From contig OZ026845.1 in assembly GCA_964023205.1 (NCBI GenBank), positions 6,954,001 through 7,018,000 on the forward strand: a stretch of DNA of 64,000 bases, read 5' to 3'. Every line of letters begins with the position of its first letter. Position 1 is the stretch's first letter. Source of the DNA: Lutraria lutraria. Taxonomy: Eukaryota; Mollusca; Bivalvia; Venerida; Mactridae. Made by a program: the position numbers and the translations under genes. Below the pieces are notes generated by a model. The model was not told where the DNA came from. It was given only the letters and a program-made list of their open reading frames with translations, and did not search any database. Shown here piece after piece: positions 48,186 through 60,206 of this stretch.

Positions 48186-48486
48186 TTAACGAATTATCTT
48201 CGTTCCATAAATGTTGGTATTCAGGTAAAAATGCCCTTCGTCATGTAAATTATATCGGTAATGGAGATGCTTCATTGATGATAACACCATTGATAGCTTT
48301 CCAACGGTTTGTTAATACCAATCAGATACCAGCAGAACATATGTGTACTTAATTAAAGAAATTTCAATATAACGGAATAATTTTAGGGCATATATATATT
48401 CGAAAAAATACATGTTTTTATGCGATTTTATGTAAAGTACTCAATAAGTGGTCCAACCCACAGATTATTTTTGTTTTGCTTTTTTG

Positions 48487-49644
48487 CTCACCTGGCACAG
48501 AGTGCCAAGGTGGGTTTTTTGGATCGAGCTATGGCCGTCGTCCGTCCGTCGTCAACAATTTCTTTATAAACAACATCTCCTCCTAAACCACTTGGTCAAT
48601 TTCAACTAAACTTTACAGGTGTGTTCCTTGAGTAAAGGTCTACCTAAGATGTTCAATGAATTCCATTCCATGCAGAACTCTGGTTGCTATGACAACCACA
48701 AGGATTATTTTGAAATCTTCAAACATCTTCTCAAAATTCAGAGGACCTATAGCGTAGGTATTTTGTGTGTAACATCTTCTAGTGGACCTCTACCAAGGTT
48801 GTTCAAATAAATGCCCTAGGGTCAAAATAGGCCCCGTCCCGGGGGTCACTTGATTTATATAGGCTTATATAGGAAAATTTAAAAAATCATCTCCTCCGAA
48901 ATCACTAGGCCTAGAGCTAATATAATTTGGTATGTATCATTGTCTAGTGAATCTGTACTGGGTTTGTTCAAATTGCGGCTGCAGTGTCAAAATTGGCCCC
49001 ACCCCGGGGGTCACTTGATTTATATATTACACTTATATAGGAAAATTTAAAAAATCTTCTTCACCAAAACCAAATGGCCTAGAGCTTACTAGATATTTTG
49101 TACGTAGCATTGTCTTATGGACCTGTACCAAGTTTGTTCAAATTATGGCCCCAGGGTCAAAATTGGCCCCGCTCTGGGGTTTACTCTAATTTATATTAGG
49201 AAAATTAGAAAAAATCTTCTTGTCCAAAATCACTAGGCCAAGAGCTAAGATATTTGGTATGTAGCATTGTCTAGTGGATCTTTACTGAGTTTGTTCCAAT
49301 TACGGTTGCAGGGTCAAAATTGGCCCCGCCCCGGGGGTCACTTGATTTATATAGGCCTACAGTATATAGGAACATTAAAAAAATCTTCTTGTTCAAAACC
49401 ACAAGGCCTAGAGCTTATATATTTTGTATGCAGCATTATCTCGTTGACTTCTACCAAGTTCGTGCAAATCATGGCCCCAGGGTCAATATTGGCTCTGCCC
49501 AGGGAGTCAGTTGATTTCAACAACTACTTGACAGTTGGGGTACATAACTTTTTACCATGACAAATAACTTCCTTTGATTAAATTATCCCTTAGTGTTACG
49601 ATACTCAGGTGAGCGATACAGTGTTATCGTGAACCTCTTGTTTT
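48487..49644 (+). mobile_element. Tandem-monomer element, ~1.15 kb
   Basis: Starts with a hairpin (CTCACCTGGCAC / GTGCCAAGGTG), then a CCGTCGTCCGTCCGTCGTC block, then a unique lead, then about five diverged monomers of 160-175 bp. Each monomer carries CACTAGGCCTAGAGCTA, GTAGCATTGTCTAGTGG, GTTTGTTCAAATT, GGTCAAAATTGGCCCC, GGGGGTCACTTGATTTATAT and TATAGGAAAATTTAAAAAAT. The element ends ACTCAGGTGAGCGATACAGT, a small hairpin and CCTCTTGTTTT. The CTCACCTG / CAGGTGAG words at the two ends are inverted copies. The open frames inside (97 and 64 codons) are by-products. Similar monomer-bearing repeats are, to my knowledge, common in bivalve genomes. Confidence 0.85.
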
Positions 49645-52600
49645 AAAGAAGTACAGCCCACGCAAAAATATATCGGTTTCCCGTTAAAAGGAATGCCACA
49701 TACAATTATTTCAATATTTTCTCACATACTGCCTATAACGAAAATGGCTTGTGCGCATCAGTTGCAAAACAAAATAATAAGTTCGCATCCAAATCACGAC
49801 GCAAAAATGTTTGACATCACCATTTTAAGAATAGTGCATGTGACTTCGAACCAAAGTTTATTTCGGTTCTCAGAACAAGACAATTGGAACAACAGGACAT
49901 GGTGTAAAATATTGGATCCAGAATTATAGAAGGCCAGGAAGACATCAAATTGAATAACTTAACAAAGTTTAACGTAGTATTATTAGACAAATTGGCCATC
50001 TTAACCTTTTGCAATTAATGTAATTGAATGTTTCGTGCCATGGTTTCCAATGGCTAAATTAGTTATGAATACATGTACATATTTTATTGATTAGCTGTCA
50101 TTGTCAAGTGAATAACTAACAATAGGCTCGTATGACGCATTTCATATTTTAACATAAACACAATGCTTTTATTTCAAGTGATTTATCGTCGTTCTTGAAA
50201 ATAGAAGATTCGTAACTCGAGCCTCTTTCAATGTAGTACTTGCGTTGAGTACATGTGTAATCTATTGATCTACATTTTAATGAGTTTTATGCTTAGGTGC
50301 AGTTAATGATCTTAGAAACTCACACGGTATTTTCTGATTCACCATGCCTTAGATATGCGACATACAAATGTTACAGACTAATATTTCATTAAACATCCAA
50401 TATTTAAACCTAATACATTTAGCAATAAAGAAAAGAATGAACAGAATAGCATATCTGACGTGACACAATTACAATAAAACGGAGGCTTCACTGCATACAA
50501 TTAGAAATTATTGGTATTCAGTAATAGGATGATCAAAAGTTGTAGTTCGGGACAGTAGCTGAGATTCATAGGCTGATGTAAACTTGTATGTAAACATATT
50601 TATATATAGATGAAACAAACTTCTCTCATTTCACTATATATTTAAAGGAAAAAGAAAATGGGCCTTTTTATACTCGGCATTACCGTCTAAATGTACACTC
50701 AACATGCATGATAATTCACACGTAAAACAATATTCTGATAATTACCAAAGTCCGAATAAAAGTAAAACTTATTGTAGCTGATTTTTCGAATATTGTGATA
50801 CCAAACTTGCCTATTTGTTTCTTCTGTTAGTATTGAAAGTCCCACTAATCAAGTACACACTTTCTCTCTCATGTGAATGTAGACAGTACGTGAATTTGCC
50901 TTTGATATCAATTTGCTACTTGTCACCCAGATAACTGCTATTTGCTGTACACTGCAAACACACCATTTAGTTTTATCAATTAAGGAACAAACATCAACGT
51001 TAGAATTAATAAAGCATTCTCAAAAAGTCTGATTCCAACAACGTCATTTATAACTATTATATTTAACCAATTTACCAAAGAAGTAATCGACGAGCGAAAA
51101 TCTTAAAACAATTCATTGAATTATAGGAAACAAATTCAATTTCTGTAATTTAGTACAAGTTTGTCAAAAAGATATTGACTCATTAGGAATTGTCTCCATT
51201 TCATTTTTCTGTTGAATCAACCGTTGTTCTGAACTCATTAATTTGCTAATACTAATCTAATTTATACGGGCTCGATTCAAATCATTTTGAATCGTCTGTA
51301 CATGTACGGTGTTTATCAATTCAGATGTTGTACCCACAAGACTCTCTTTACTTATTTCTAAATTGCTCCAATTCTTTAATGCGATTAAACGCCTCGTCTC
51401 GTACATATGTAATGTTTTATTATGTTAGTAAAACGATTATCGTGAACCATTAAGTGCTTTTGGTTAATGTCAGTTATCTCTTTAAGATTCAAGGAGCCTT
51501 GTGAGAAGGTATAAATGACGCTATAAGATATGTCTGTCTAAATGTGTTTTCGTGATAAGATCCACTTGGTTCACCATTATGTATTACAGATAAATATGTC
51601 AACAAGGTACCCCGTAGATAGTCATAGTTTCCTAGTGTGATTTTCCTTGTTTTTCTTCTGTACGTTGTCTTCTACGTTCTTCTGTTCCGTCGATCAAATG
51701 TATGGCTTTGTTTGTATTTTCTCATTCATCTTCTTATAACAAAAGGTCATTGTTTTATATTATGATACCTAATCAATATCAATGAGGATAAAAATAAGAG
51801 GGCTGAATGATATAAGATAAGTTTCAAGATTAATACGCGTACATTTTGTACTGCTTCGTTTTTATCAAATATTCTTAAGGTGATCTTAAACATATGTGAT
51901 CATTTAATGCGGTGGTATGATTCCAAAGAAAAAAATTGTCTGGTGTAGTGTATCTTTCTTTATATATATATATCTACCAGTTTCATTCCATTTAAATATT
52001 ATTATGAGATTGCTTCCATATGTTAAACGAATAAACTCTCATTAAAACACACAAAACTCGCGAAAAAACACATATTAATCAAATAGCCACATGGAGTCAA
52101 ATAAGGATGCAAATTAGGCAGATAGCTCCCCCACGCCCCGATAAACACACTGTTCAAAGCAAGGTTAATTCAATATAAACGGCAACATTAGTTTTCGGTG
52201 CTGCCTCACGAATCACGTAACGTATGTGGAAACAAATCAGAAACTCGAAAGCATCAATAGTGTGATGCAGAACAGATAAATGGAATATTTATCGGACGAC
52301 AACGCAGTTTGACATTTAATGCAACAAATGATTTATAGCAATTTGCATCCTTAGACAGATTTAAATCTCAGATATGTCAGACGGAGTGTGAAAAAAAATT
52401 ATTAATACAACACTAATTTTAGACTTTAATACTGTGACAGAGAGTATTACAACGACAACTGTGTGTTTGGGAAGACTACAGTTGGAGAATACCGAGTAAT
52501 TTCCTGACTTGACACGTCATCGAAAGAAGAATATGCGGTCTTTCTTAATGTTAATGATTGGTGTTATGCCATCACACTAAATAGTAAAACAAGTGCGTTA

Positions 52601-52949
52601 GAATATATTCGGACTGTATGCAAGGGATTCCAAACCCGGAAGTATGAAATAAAGAAAATGTTCTTTAGGAAGATAAGAAAAAGTTTTTTCTAGAAGATAC
52701 CCATATCAAACAGTCTACCATTCCAAAACTACAACCTTCCCAACTAATACACAAGCCTTAAATCCATAGAGGACGATGGGACAAAACAAAGTCTTAAACT
52801 ATTTATTCCGATAATAAAGAGGGGTTGATCTAAGTCGGGTATTTCATAAACATACTGACTCCGGTCCCGGTAAATAGACTTTGTCCGGGTTTTACATCCC
52901 TGTCACATTTGATATCCGTATCCCACCGGGCGGGCAAAATATTGACAGA
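49645..52949. other. 3.3 kb non-coding stretch
   Basis: No supported gene or element. A short TA run lies at 51961-51973. Confidence 0.45.
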
Positions 52950-53036
52950 TGCAAAATGCCTGGTTCTCCTTATCTTATCTTCACTCTCCCTACGGTGTCT
53001 CTGAAATTACCATAGCTGTCAAATTTGCCGTTGAAT
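52950..53036 (+). mobile_element. SINE family 1 copy d (3' tail only)
   Basis: AAAATGCCTGGTTCTCCTTA, the pyrimidine block, GTGTCTCTGAAATTACCATA, GCTGTCAAATTTGCCGTTG and AATAACA follow the family tail closely. A recognisable tRNA head is not seen upstream. Confidence 0.6.
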
Positions 53037-55371
53037 AACATATGGATAAATTAATGACCAATAATATAGATAGGAAACATATATCTTGGGCCAAATACGA
53101 TGTACACAGTATGCCACTTTTGTCAAGTTGATTTCCTCAAAACGAATCGTGGTAAGAATGTATTGTAATAGTGTCTTCTTGAGGTAATGAAATCTTCTTG
53201 AATGTTCAATATTTAATGTTCACAATTTAACTACAACATGAAAACATTATTGCGGAAACGTCTTAATAAATGGCTCGTTGTAGGAGATGTTATTACTTTG
53301 AAATGCGTCAATTCTTTTCTCAGCTGGTTTATTGCTTTGTGCATAATTATTCTTCACCAAATATATCAAAGATAGGTGTGACGTGCACTCATTTTGTTGA
53401 CTTCAATGAACTGAAAGTCGATCGCGATTTCCCTGCCAAAGAACCATCCTGCTATCACAAATGAATTATATACATTTCCCCAGTTCCCGATTCGACTTAC
53501 CATTGCTATTTCCGAAGGAGCTTTTGGTAGACTTTCAGGATGACAGTAACATACATTAATCAACACCATCCTACGTTTTAGCTTCTATGTAATTAAAATA
53601 CACAATGTATGCGAAAGGTCAGATCTTGCTTTCTATGTAGTACCTGTCTATTTCTGATAAAACATTTTATCACTTTATTATGCAATAAATAACACCTTTG
53701 GCATAAGTCTGTACCAATGACCACTGAGTTTTCCAAACAAGCTATGTCTTGATTTTATCTTGTGTTATTTACATTATTGAAACTAAAATTACGATCAATG
53801 TTTTTTCTCCTTTCTTATTTGTATACAATTGTTGACGATATGTATAACTAGACCTAATACTGATCACTTCCACAAAGTTTCATTGAAATCCGTACAGTGT
53901 CGTGAACTTTGACCTAATTGGGTTACCTTGATCTTGAAGCTATATTTTGTTTTATCATGGTTTCGATAATTCGTCACATGATATATATTTTGCAAGCAAT
54001 GAACATTGATCTTGTGTGCAAATATCGTCTCACGATGGTCAACAATCCTGACAAGTATTTTCAACTATAACTGAGCAAGACGTGTCCCATGTCTAGAGAT
54101 GGACAACGTGACATTTCATCAGTTAACCAAAAAAAATTTACATACCAATCAAGACAAATCTTCTTACTTTAAATATAGAGAAAGTTGTGTTCAGCTCACT
54201 TCGGTTCGGCGTTTTACCGTATGGGCAAATCGTTTGCTCGTGGTCTTCTGTATACGTTACGAGATTTTGATAATAAACTTATCCGATAAAATGTGTCAAG
54301 AACTCGGAAAATGTAGACATCAACGCTACAAAAAATATGTACAAAATGTAGTTCATGTTGATTCAAAATAGATATACTCTCTTTCTTGTTGTTAGAAAGG
54401 GTCCGTTTCATAGACATATACACGTCTTGATGGCAATATTTAACTGAACTACCTTGCAACCCCTTGTTGATAACTTGGAAGTATATTATACTAGAATATT
54501 TTGTCACATCCATTGATTAGGAAATCTATTGCAAAGTGTCTAAAATGTATACCTTATAAAGAGATCTGTCAAAAGGGGTATGTCTATAATTTTATAGGCT
54601 ACTTGTACAAGATGAACGTACAAGCATTATCAAGACAAAAAGTGGGTAATTACTATAAAGTCATTGTCTTGTTTGCAACCAAATTAAGACCAACTCTGAA
54701 ACGTCTGTATACCCATAATTATAGCCGAGATGTTGTTCAATACAGCATCGCAACATAATATCATAAATATGGAAATAAGATGTTTTTGAATTATTCATTA
54801 CGACTTAAACGTGTTTAGTCCTGCAATGTTTTAGATATTTAAAACCTACGGGAATATTTTGGTTCTTAATGATGTTCCTTGAGTAATGTATTGAGTTTGA
54901 TTTATTTCATGCCGCAACGTAAAATTCCTACCAAGTGATGCTGTTAGAAAAATCGTCCATCTAAATGTGTTCATGTCTCGATTTTTTGTTGGACACAATT
55001 CACAGGACAATATTGCGTCATTCTGATTGATTCGTATATTACTGCTTAGCAGACACCTCGTCTCTTGACATAAAACTGATCTTTTTGCATTATCTCGTGG
55101 ATGATTGAGAAATACATATAATAAACATAACGCTATTTCTATGGTATTTGGACTGAAGGCGGTTATTTGTAAGGAAGTAAATTCCGTTTTCCAGAACACG
55201 CTAAGGTATGCAAGCTCCAGTTTATCTCGAAGTCATAAATCAGCCATCAAGAAACACTCCATGTATACATGTATGTGTTGTTTAACGATTTATTGTGCAT
55301 CTATTCTAATCATTTCCGAGACATGGGAGAGAGAAGATACAAGGAGAAACAAGCATTTATATCCATGCTCG
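53037..55371. other. Non-coding stretch
   Basis: No supported gene. Frames at 53270-54758 on both strands lack domains and overlap one another. Confidence 0.45.
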
Positions 55372-55586
55372 TTTCGATTTTGTTCCTGGTTCTTAATCGT
55401 GCCCGGTGTAATGCACCGATACAAGCATCACCCGATTCCTTCGCTCAGGTGTTGGCTTGGTAGTTGGGATGGGGACACTGAAAATGTCTCTAAAATATAG
55501 AAGGCCGGAACCGAGATCCGAACCCATGAACTTTCGTTTACTAGTCAAGCGCGTAACGACTCGATTTCTGATCATCCCACCACGAC
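55372..55586 (-). mobile_element. tRNA-derived SINE, family 3 copy b
   Basis: On the minus strand the head reads GTGGTGGGATGATCAGAAAT, CGAGTCGTTACGCGCTTGAC and then ATGGGTTCGGATCTCGG, a B-box close to GGTTCGAATCC. The body (plus strand TGTAATGCACCGATACAAGC, TTGGCTTGGTAGTTG, TGGGGACACTGAAAATG) matches the copy at 14947-15101. The three overlapping frames here (55105-55705) come from the repeat. Confidence 0.65.
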
Positions 55587-56380
55587 ATACTTTAACGTTC
55601 ATTAACTATACAGAATACAGTATATCTCTGAACCAAGGAGGGCAAAGAAAATGCTTACACCTTCATAGACCCACGCATAAAACGTGTCACGGTGTAACCG
55701 TATAGTTATCAAGGGTCAGAAGTATCCAGGTGTGAAAAGTGTGTTGGCCATGGATAGTTAGGGCCCAAATGGGTCCGGGACAAAGTCTTAGCGAGAGTTT
55801 AAGTGGTCGAAGGTCCGAGAGAGTCCCTAAATAGTGGTATTTAATTATCTTTTAGAGAAATTTATTGAAGCTAACGACGAGGCTATCAATATGTTTAGTA
55901 AATCTATGGAAATCTTTTAAAAATGAAAAACTGAAAAGTACCGTATTCGGCAGATTTTTTATTTATAATTATGCTTCATAGTGATTCAGGATGAAAATGC
56001 GTATGGCACACGCCCAATGCATGTGAATTGACAGATATGCAACCTGTATGACATCCACTCATACCCACGCAACAAAATTTAGCACACAGATTGAATATAA
56101 ACATGACAGTTTGATCACTTGAATAAAAGCCTAGAGAAAGTATTCTAATGGAGTCTTGAAGCGTGAATTATAGATGTGAGGAGACTTTGATCGACATAAC
56201 ATGCACAACTGTCATATGGTATTTGTTTGTGAAGAGAAAACAACACATTAAGTGCATTATTTGCAAGTTGTTATTTTGTTTGTGTCTGCATTATTGCTTA
56301 TTACGATTAATGTGTTGTCAAACGTGTTTATTTAATATTCGAGTCTAACGCCGTTTTTCAACAAGTTTGCATTAAGAAAT
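55587..56380. other. Non-coding stretch
   Basis: Nothing recognised. Confidence 0.45.
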
Positions 56381-56546
56381 ATACGGCGGCCGATTCACCC
56401 AAACAGTTTTCCTGGACGGTATTTGAACCAGTACTAACTTACCATTCCATAAGGAACCGGCAACTTCTTCAAATATTGGTGAAAATCGACATTGTTGTCA
56501 AATTTGCATGCAAGGGTATGACCTACCGCGACCGGGAATCGAAAGT
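56381..56546 (-). mobile_element. SINE family 2 copy c
   Basis: On the minus strand it begins GACTTTCGATTCCCGGTCGC, which contains a B-box-like TTCGATTCCC, and runs through the family body to CCAGGAAAAC and GCCGCCGTAT. Plus-strand words TTTTCCTGGACGGTATTTGA, CCAGTACTAACTTACCATTC and GAAAATCGACATTGTTG match the other copies. The A-box half of the tRNA head is missing. Confidence 0.65.
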
Positions 56547-56782
56547 CAAACGTGTGTTTAATGACCATCATATAGACAATGGATATGGCTATATGATTAA
56601 TATGTAAATGGTCTTTATGTAGAGTTTCATAAATTTTATATTAACAATAGATACTAATTTTTGCATTGTGACGGTTATTGCTTAGTGCTCACCCAACTTT
56701 CTTAATACATTTTGTATACATTCAGTGACATGTATTTTTTAATGTTTGGCTTTCTTATCTTAATGGAATATAAAATCTGTGT

Positions 56783-56955
56783 TCTTACTTCTTAGGTCCG
56801 AAGGGCGACTTTGTACACAATGCGCATGCGCAGCACAAAGACGGTTAGATGTTTATTCACGTGTTCTTCGTAAGGAGAAAGCTACAGTCGCTACCGCACC
56901 TTTAAGCAGAAAACCCAAACATACATTCTAACCTATGCTTGATGTTACAAGATAT
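56783..56955. repeat. Dispersed repeat with NRF1-like site, copy a
   Basis: Shares with 63797-63965 the ordered words CTTCTTAGGTCCGAAG, ATGCGCATGCG, GTTCTTCGTAAGGAGAAAGC, TACAGTCGCTACC, CTTTAA and AACCCAAACATAC. The TGCGCATGCGCA at 56821-56832 is a perfect palindrome. No ends or duplications could be fixed, so the repeat type is unknown. Confidence 0.6.
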
Positions 56956-58149
56956 TGGTTCTACTGCATGCTTCAAGCATACTTATGCTGTATGAATTTC
57001 AATGAGATGTCTGTTTTGGTATTTCCAGAATGCTGATAAATGGATATATGCTAAAATATAATTTATAAACTTATCTTGATTCACGAGAAGAAATTGTCAT
57101 TTACACACGAATACAACGCCGTTCGCATAGGATACAATGTCTTAAACACTGTGGAAAAGTATTATACCGCTTCATAAAATGATCGTAAGCCGCGTTTATA
57201 TCGTCCAATAATTCATATGCTTTCTCGTCAAACATGTCACTAACCCAGTTTTTGCAACAGTCAGTGAGATATTTTACAGCGGGACTATAAAATAAAACAA
57301 CAGCTTCAGTTTATGTTAGCACAGATTTTACAACAAGCCAATAAATTGTTATAGGATTAAAGAGATGTAATAAAGTGAATTTTAAAATGTTTTTCCATGC
57401 TGTAATGTGCGATTTACATGCATAAGCATTTGTGATATTAAACAGGAAAACTTAAAGTATGATTTATTTGTATACTATGTTGCTAACCTCTCATGTATAC
57501 AGTACAACTTTGTTATATGATCAATCCATTGTAACGATCATTTACGGTTGGACTTTCCCTGTTGTTCAAGTTAATAATGATACAATCATGATGTTTTGGT
57601 CTCAAAGATTGGCTAATATCGTTGTTTACCATTGGTGTTCAAAAATTCTTACATTACATGGGAGTAATTTATTTTTCACAAGAACAGTACGTGTGGCATA
57701 TCATGTACTGATAATAAAATATCGGTTTTTTTTTTGTTTTGTTTTTTTGTCGAACACCGTATTTTCTTAGCAACTTCAACTTGTTATTACGTATAATATT
57801 GTGTTTAAAATGCCGTGATTGTCTAAATAAGCTAAAATACGTCAACAGTAATCGCACATTGACAATTGTTTTTTTTTCTAACGTGTCTAGCGCTGTTTCC
57901 GACGCACGCACGTATGACAGTTTTTTTTAATATACTCAACTTTGTCCCTGTTCATCTAAATAATACTGCCTGTTTCGACCCATGATGTGTGAATCAGTTG
58001 TTAGAGGATTTATTCATTATGTTCAAAATTACTTACATTCATCCCAATAGGATATGTTCCTTAGTAAGGGTTGCTTTAAATTAAGAAATGAAAATAAAAT
58101 TCAGCCGAGATATGATATTTTAAGTATAATTGGAAATGTAATTTTTTTT
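56956..58149. other. Non-coding stretch
   Basis: No gene supported. The frames at 57459-57930 lie on both strands over poly-T-rich sequence. Confidence 0.45.
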
Positions 58150-58308
58150 CAGTCAAACCTGTGAATAAAAACCACCATTGAGAAAGATATAATGTGGCCT
58201 TTATTGACAAGTGACCTTTTCTTCCGATAAAGTTTTATTACACTTATAATGAATGCCGGATTTAAAAGGGTGAATTATATTCACAGGTAGTCACTTACAC
58301 AGGTTTGC
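58150..58308. mobile_element. CAGTCAAACCTG MITE family, third copy
   Basis: The left end is CAGTCAAACCTGTGAATAAA. Inside are GGCCTTTATTGACAAGTG and ATATTCACAGGTAGTC. The right end CACAGGTTTGCC is the inverted repeat. It is 159 bp long, slightly shorter than the 180-bp copy at 3380. No target duplication is visible. Confidence 0.65.
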
Positions 58309-58659
58309 CTATATATGTTTAGTATAATTGACCAATTCGTTTCGACAAGGAAATATTCTTATGGTTTTCTCGCCCCGTCAATGTCATCTCATCGTAGAAC
58401 ATTTATCTTGAAGTGTACAAAGTGAATACTTTCTGTTTGAGTGTATGATGTTGACCGCTGTATGATACACATATTAGTTAGAACTGATATGTATCAACGT
58501 CTTTCACGTAAGATACAATAAGTCTAGACAAGTATTCTTTAGTGTTCATCTTAAGTAACAAATTTGCACAGTAACGCCACAGTGTGGCAGACACCAGGCT
58601 TTCCCCTCCTTAATGATGTATTCCTGACCATGATCTAAACCATTATACCAAATAAAATA

Positions 58660-58735
58660 TTATTAAGATTGCAATATTTGGGATAAACAGGCATATCACA
58701 GTCCCTGTTTATCCCAAATACTGCAAACTTAATAA
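58660..58735. repeat. Strong hairpin, ~33-bp stem
   Basis: TTATTAAGATTGCAATATTT and GGGATAAACAGG pair with CCTGTTTATCCC and AAATACTGCAAACTTAATAA, leaving a loop of about 10 bases and only about two mismatches. It could be a tiny MITE or a transcribed structure. Confidence 0.7.
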
Positions 58736-59077
58736 GTTCACTATAATATGATCACATAGTGCTTTGACCAGCGTCAAAGTCATTCAAAACAAATATCAAT
58801 TTGTTACATATATTTATATGAAAATGTATATACAACTGAATATATAGATTCTATCATAGACATTTCTACAATGAGGCGCTATAGACATTTTCCTACTTAA
58901 TTGAATAGGCAAACACATATTACTGTCGATAAATTCAGCAGTTTACTTTGTTGATTACCAAAGAAACTATTTATCAAATAAATGGACTACATAATGAACA
59001 TGAAGTCAAGCCTCAATGTAATATTTAATACATGAACTGATTACGTAATTATGTTCCTCAATTTCCTTAGTTGTCAA

Positions 59078-59083
59078 TTTATT
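59078..59083 (-). promoter_or_regulatory. Possible polyadenylation signal of the GPCR
   Basis: TTTATT on the plus strand reads AATAAA on the minus strand, about 390 bases downstream of the GPCR stop codon. It is a plausible 3'-end signal, but the hexamer is common in AT-rich DNA. Confidence 0.3.
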
Positions 59084-59239
59084 AGCAAGATATATATGTT
59101 GCATAAAAACGAGATATTAAAATCCATTTTCACTAACGAAAGGATTTAAAATTACTTTGATTCTTGAAAACCAAAGTACGCCATCCTTGCGCTGTCCATT
59201 GACCGAAATACTTACTCTGGGGATTAATTTGTTCAATGA

Positions 59240-59416
59240 GTTTAACGTCGATATATTCGACTTACTTGACCTACCACAAGGAGCTGGCCACTTCTCCGCA
59301 TATGGCAGGAAAAACGACATCTCGCCATGTCAAATTTTCATAGAAGGATATGCCGCGACAGATATTCGAAACCGGGTCACGTGTCTAGCGCATCAACACC
59401 TGAACCACGGCAGCGG
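59240..59416 (-). mobile_element. SINE family 2 copy d, in the probable GPCR 3'UTR
   Basis: On the minus strand the head reads CCGTGGTTCAGGTGTTGATG and then CCGGTTTCGAATATC (A-box- and B-box-like). The body continues CATATCCTTCTATGAAAATT and, on the plus strand, shows CTACCACAAGGAGCTGGCCA. It has the same strand as the GPCR and begins about 58 bases past its stop codon. Frames at 59117-59435 are by-products of it. Confidence 0.65.
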
Positions 59417-59473
59417 TCCAGGAATTACTATGTAAGACTCTCTTCCAGTTAGTTTGCGAATGTTTAATGAAGT

Positions 59474-60206
59474 TCACTTGGTTGTCCTAGGACTGGATTT
59501 TCTATAAAGAAGAGTGTACTCTGACGCAGGCGAGGAGGAATGTAGAAGTATTGTCTCTGTATCACGTCCGTTGTTTTTTGGGTTGCACGTAAATATGGAC
59601 TTAAATTTCAGTCGGTATTTTTCACTAAACACGCAATAGATAATTGGATTACCGGCTGAATTTAAGTAAGCAAGGACCGTGACTCCAACAAGAAAGCTCC
59701 AGTTTTGATGAAATGGGGCCGGTGAAAATGTATTGTAAATCAACAGCACTTGGTGTGGCGAATAGCTAATAAAATATAGCAGAACACTAACAACTAACAT
59801 TTTGATTACTCCCCGTCTTGCTTTTATCGTGTCCGAGCACTTCAACGAATGTGGGTTTCCAGGACTTTGACGAATGTTCTGTCCGTGTAACTCCTTCATT
59901 CCGACAAACAAGTTCTTCCCGATGATAACATAACATACAATTTGAACCAATAATGGTAAAAAATAAAACAGCATAGTCTCCGTGTATTTAAATAATAAGA
60001 ACATGTTCACATGCGGATTTGATGGGAAGTTTAGAACGCAGAATTCCATGTCTGAATTACTCTCATTGAAGCTTGTCACAGTATTAAACAACATGGTAGG
60101 AGTGGAGAACACACCAGACAAAAGCCATATCATTATAATGGCGTATAATGTTCGTCGACGTGTGCACACAATGTGAGCTTTTATCGGAAAGACGATTGCA
60201 ATAAAT
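59474..60206 (-). CDS. Peptide GPCR, last exon (TM4-TM7 and tail)
   Basis: The C-terminal 243 residues of a rhodopsin-family receptor. The exon opens at 60206 after a good acceptor (CTTATTTATTTCAG). The first base completes the Arg codon of a DR(F/Y)-type motif, and FIAIVFPIKAH follows as intracellular loop 2. TM4 is near LYAIIMIWLLSGVFSTP, the loop-2 disulphide Cys is in EFCVLNFP, TM5 is LFYFLPLLVQIVCYVIIG, and loop 3 is basic (KARRGVIK). TM6 is MLVVSVLLYFISYSPHQVLL, lacking the usual Cys-Trp of CWxP. TM7 is VLAYLNSAGNPIIY (NPxxY intact), then helix 8 SEKYRLKFKSIF and a Ser-rich tail. The PFHQNW...YLNSA..NP..Y region is reminiscent of TRH-receptor-like peptide receptors; ligand identity is inference. 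The TM1-TM3 exon was not found in the window. Confidence 0.88.

Noticed and set aside
48487..49644. Regular 160-175-bp repeats considered as a CRISPR-like or satellite array
   Set aside because: Units are long, diverged and have no unique spacers. They sit inside a delimited element with structured ends, so this is a monomer-bearing transposable element.
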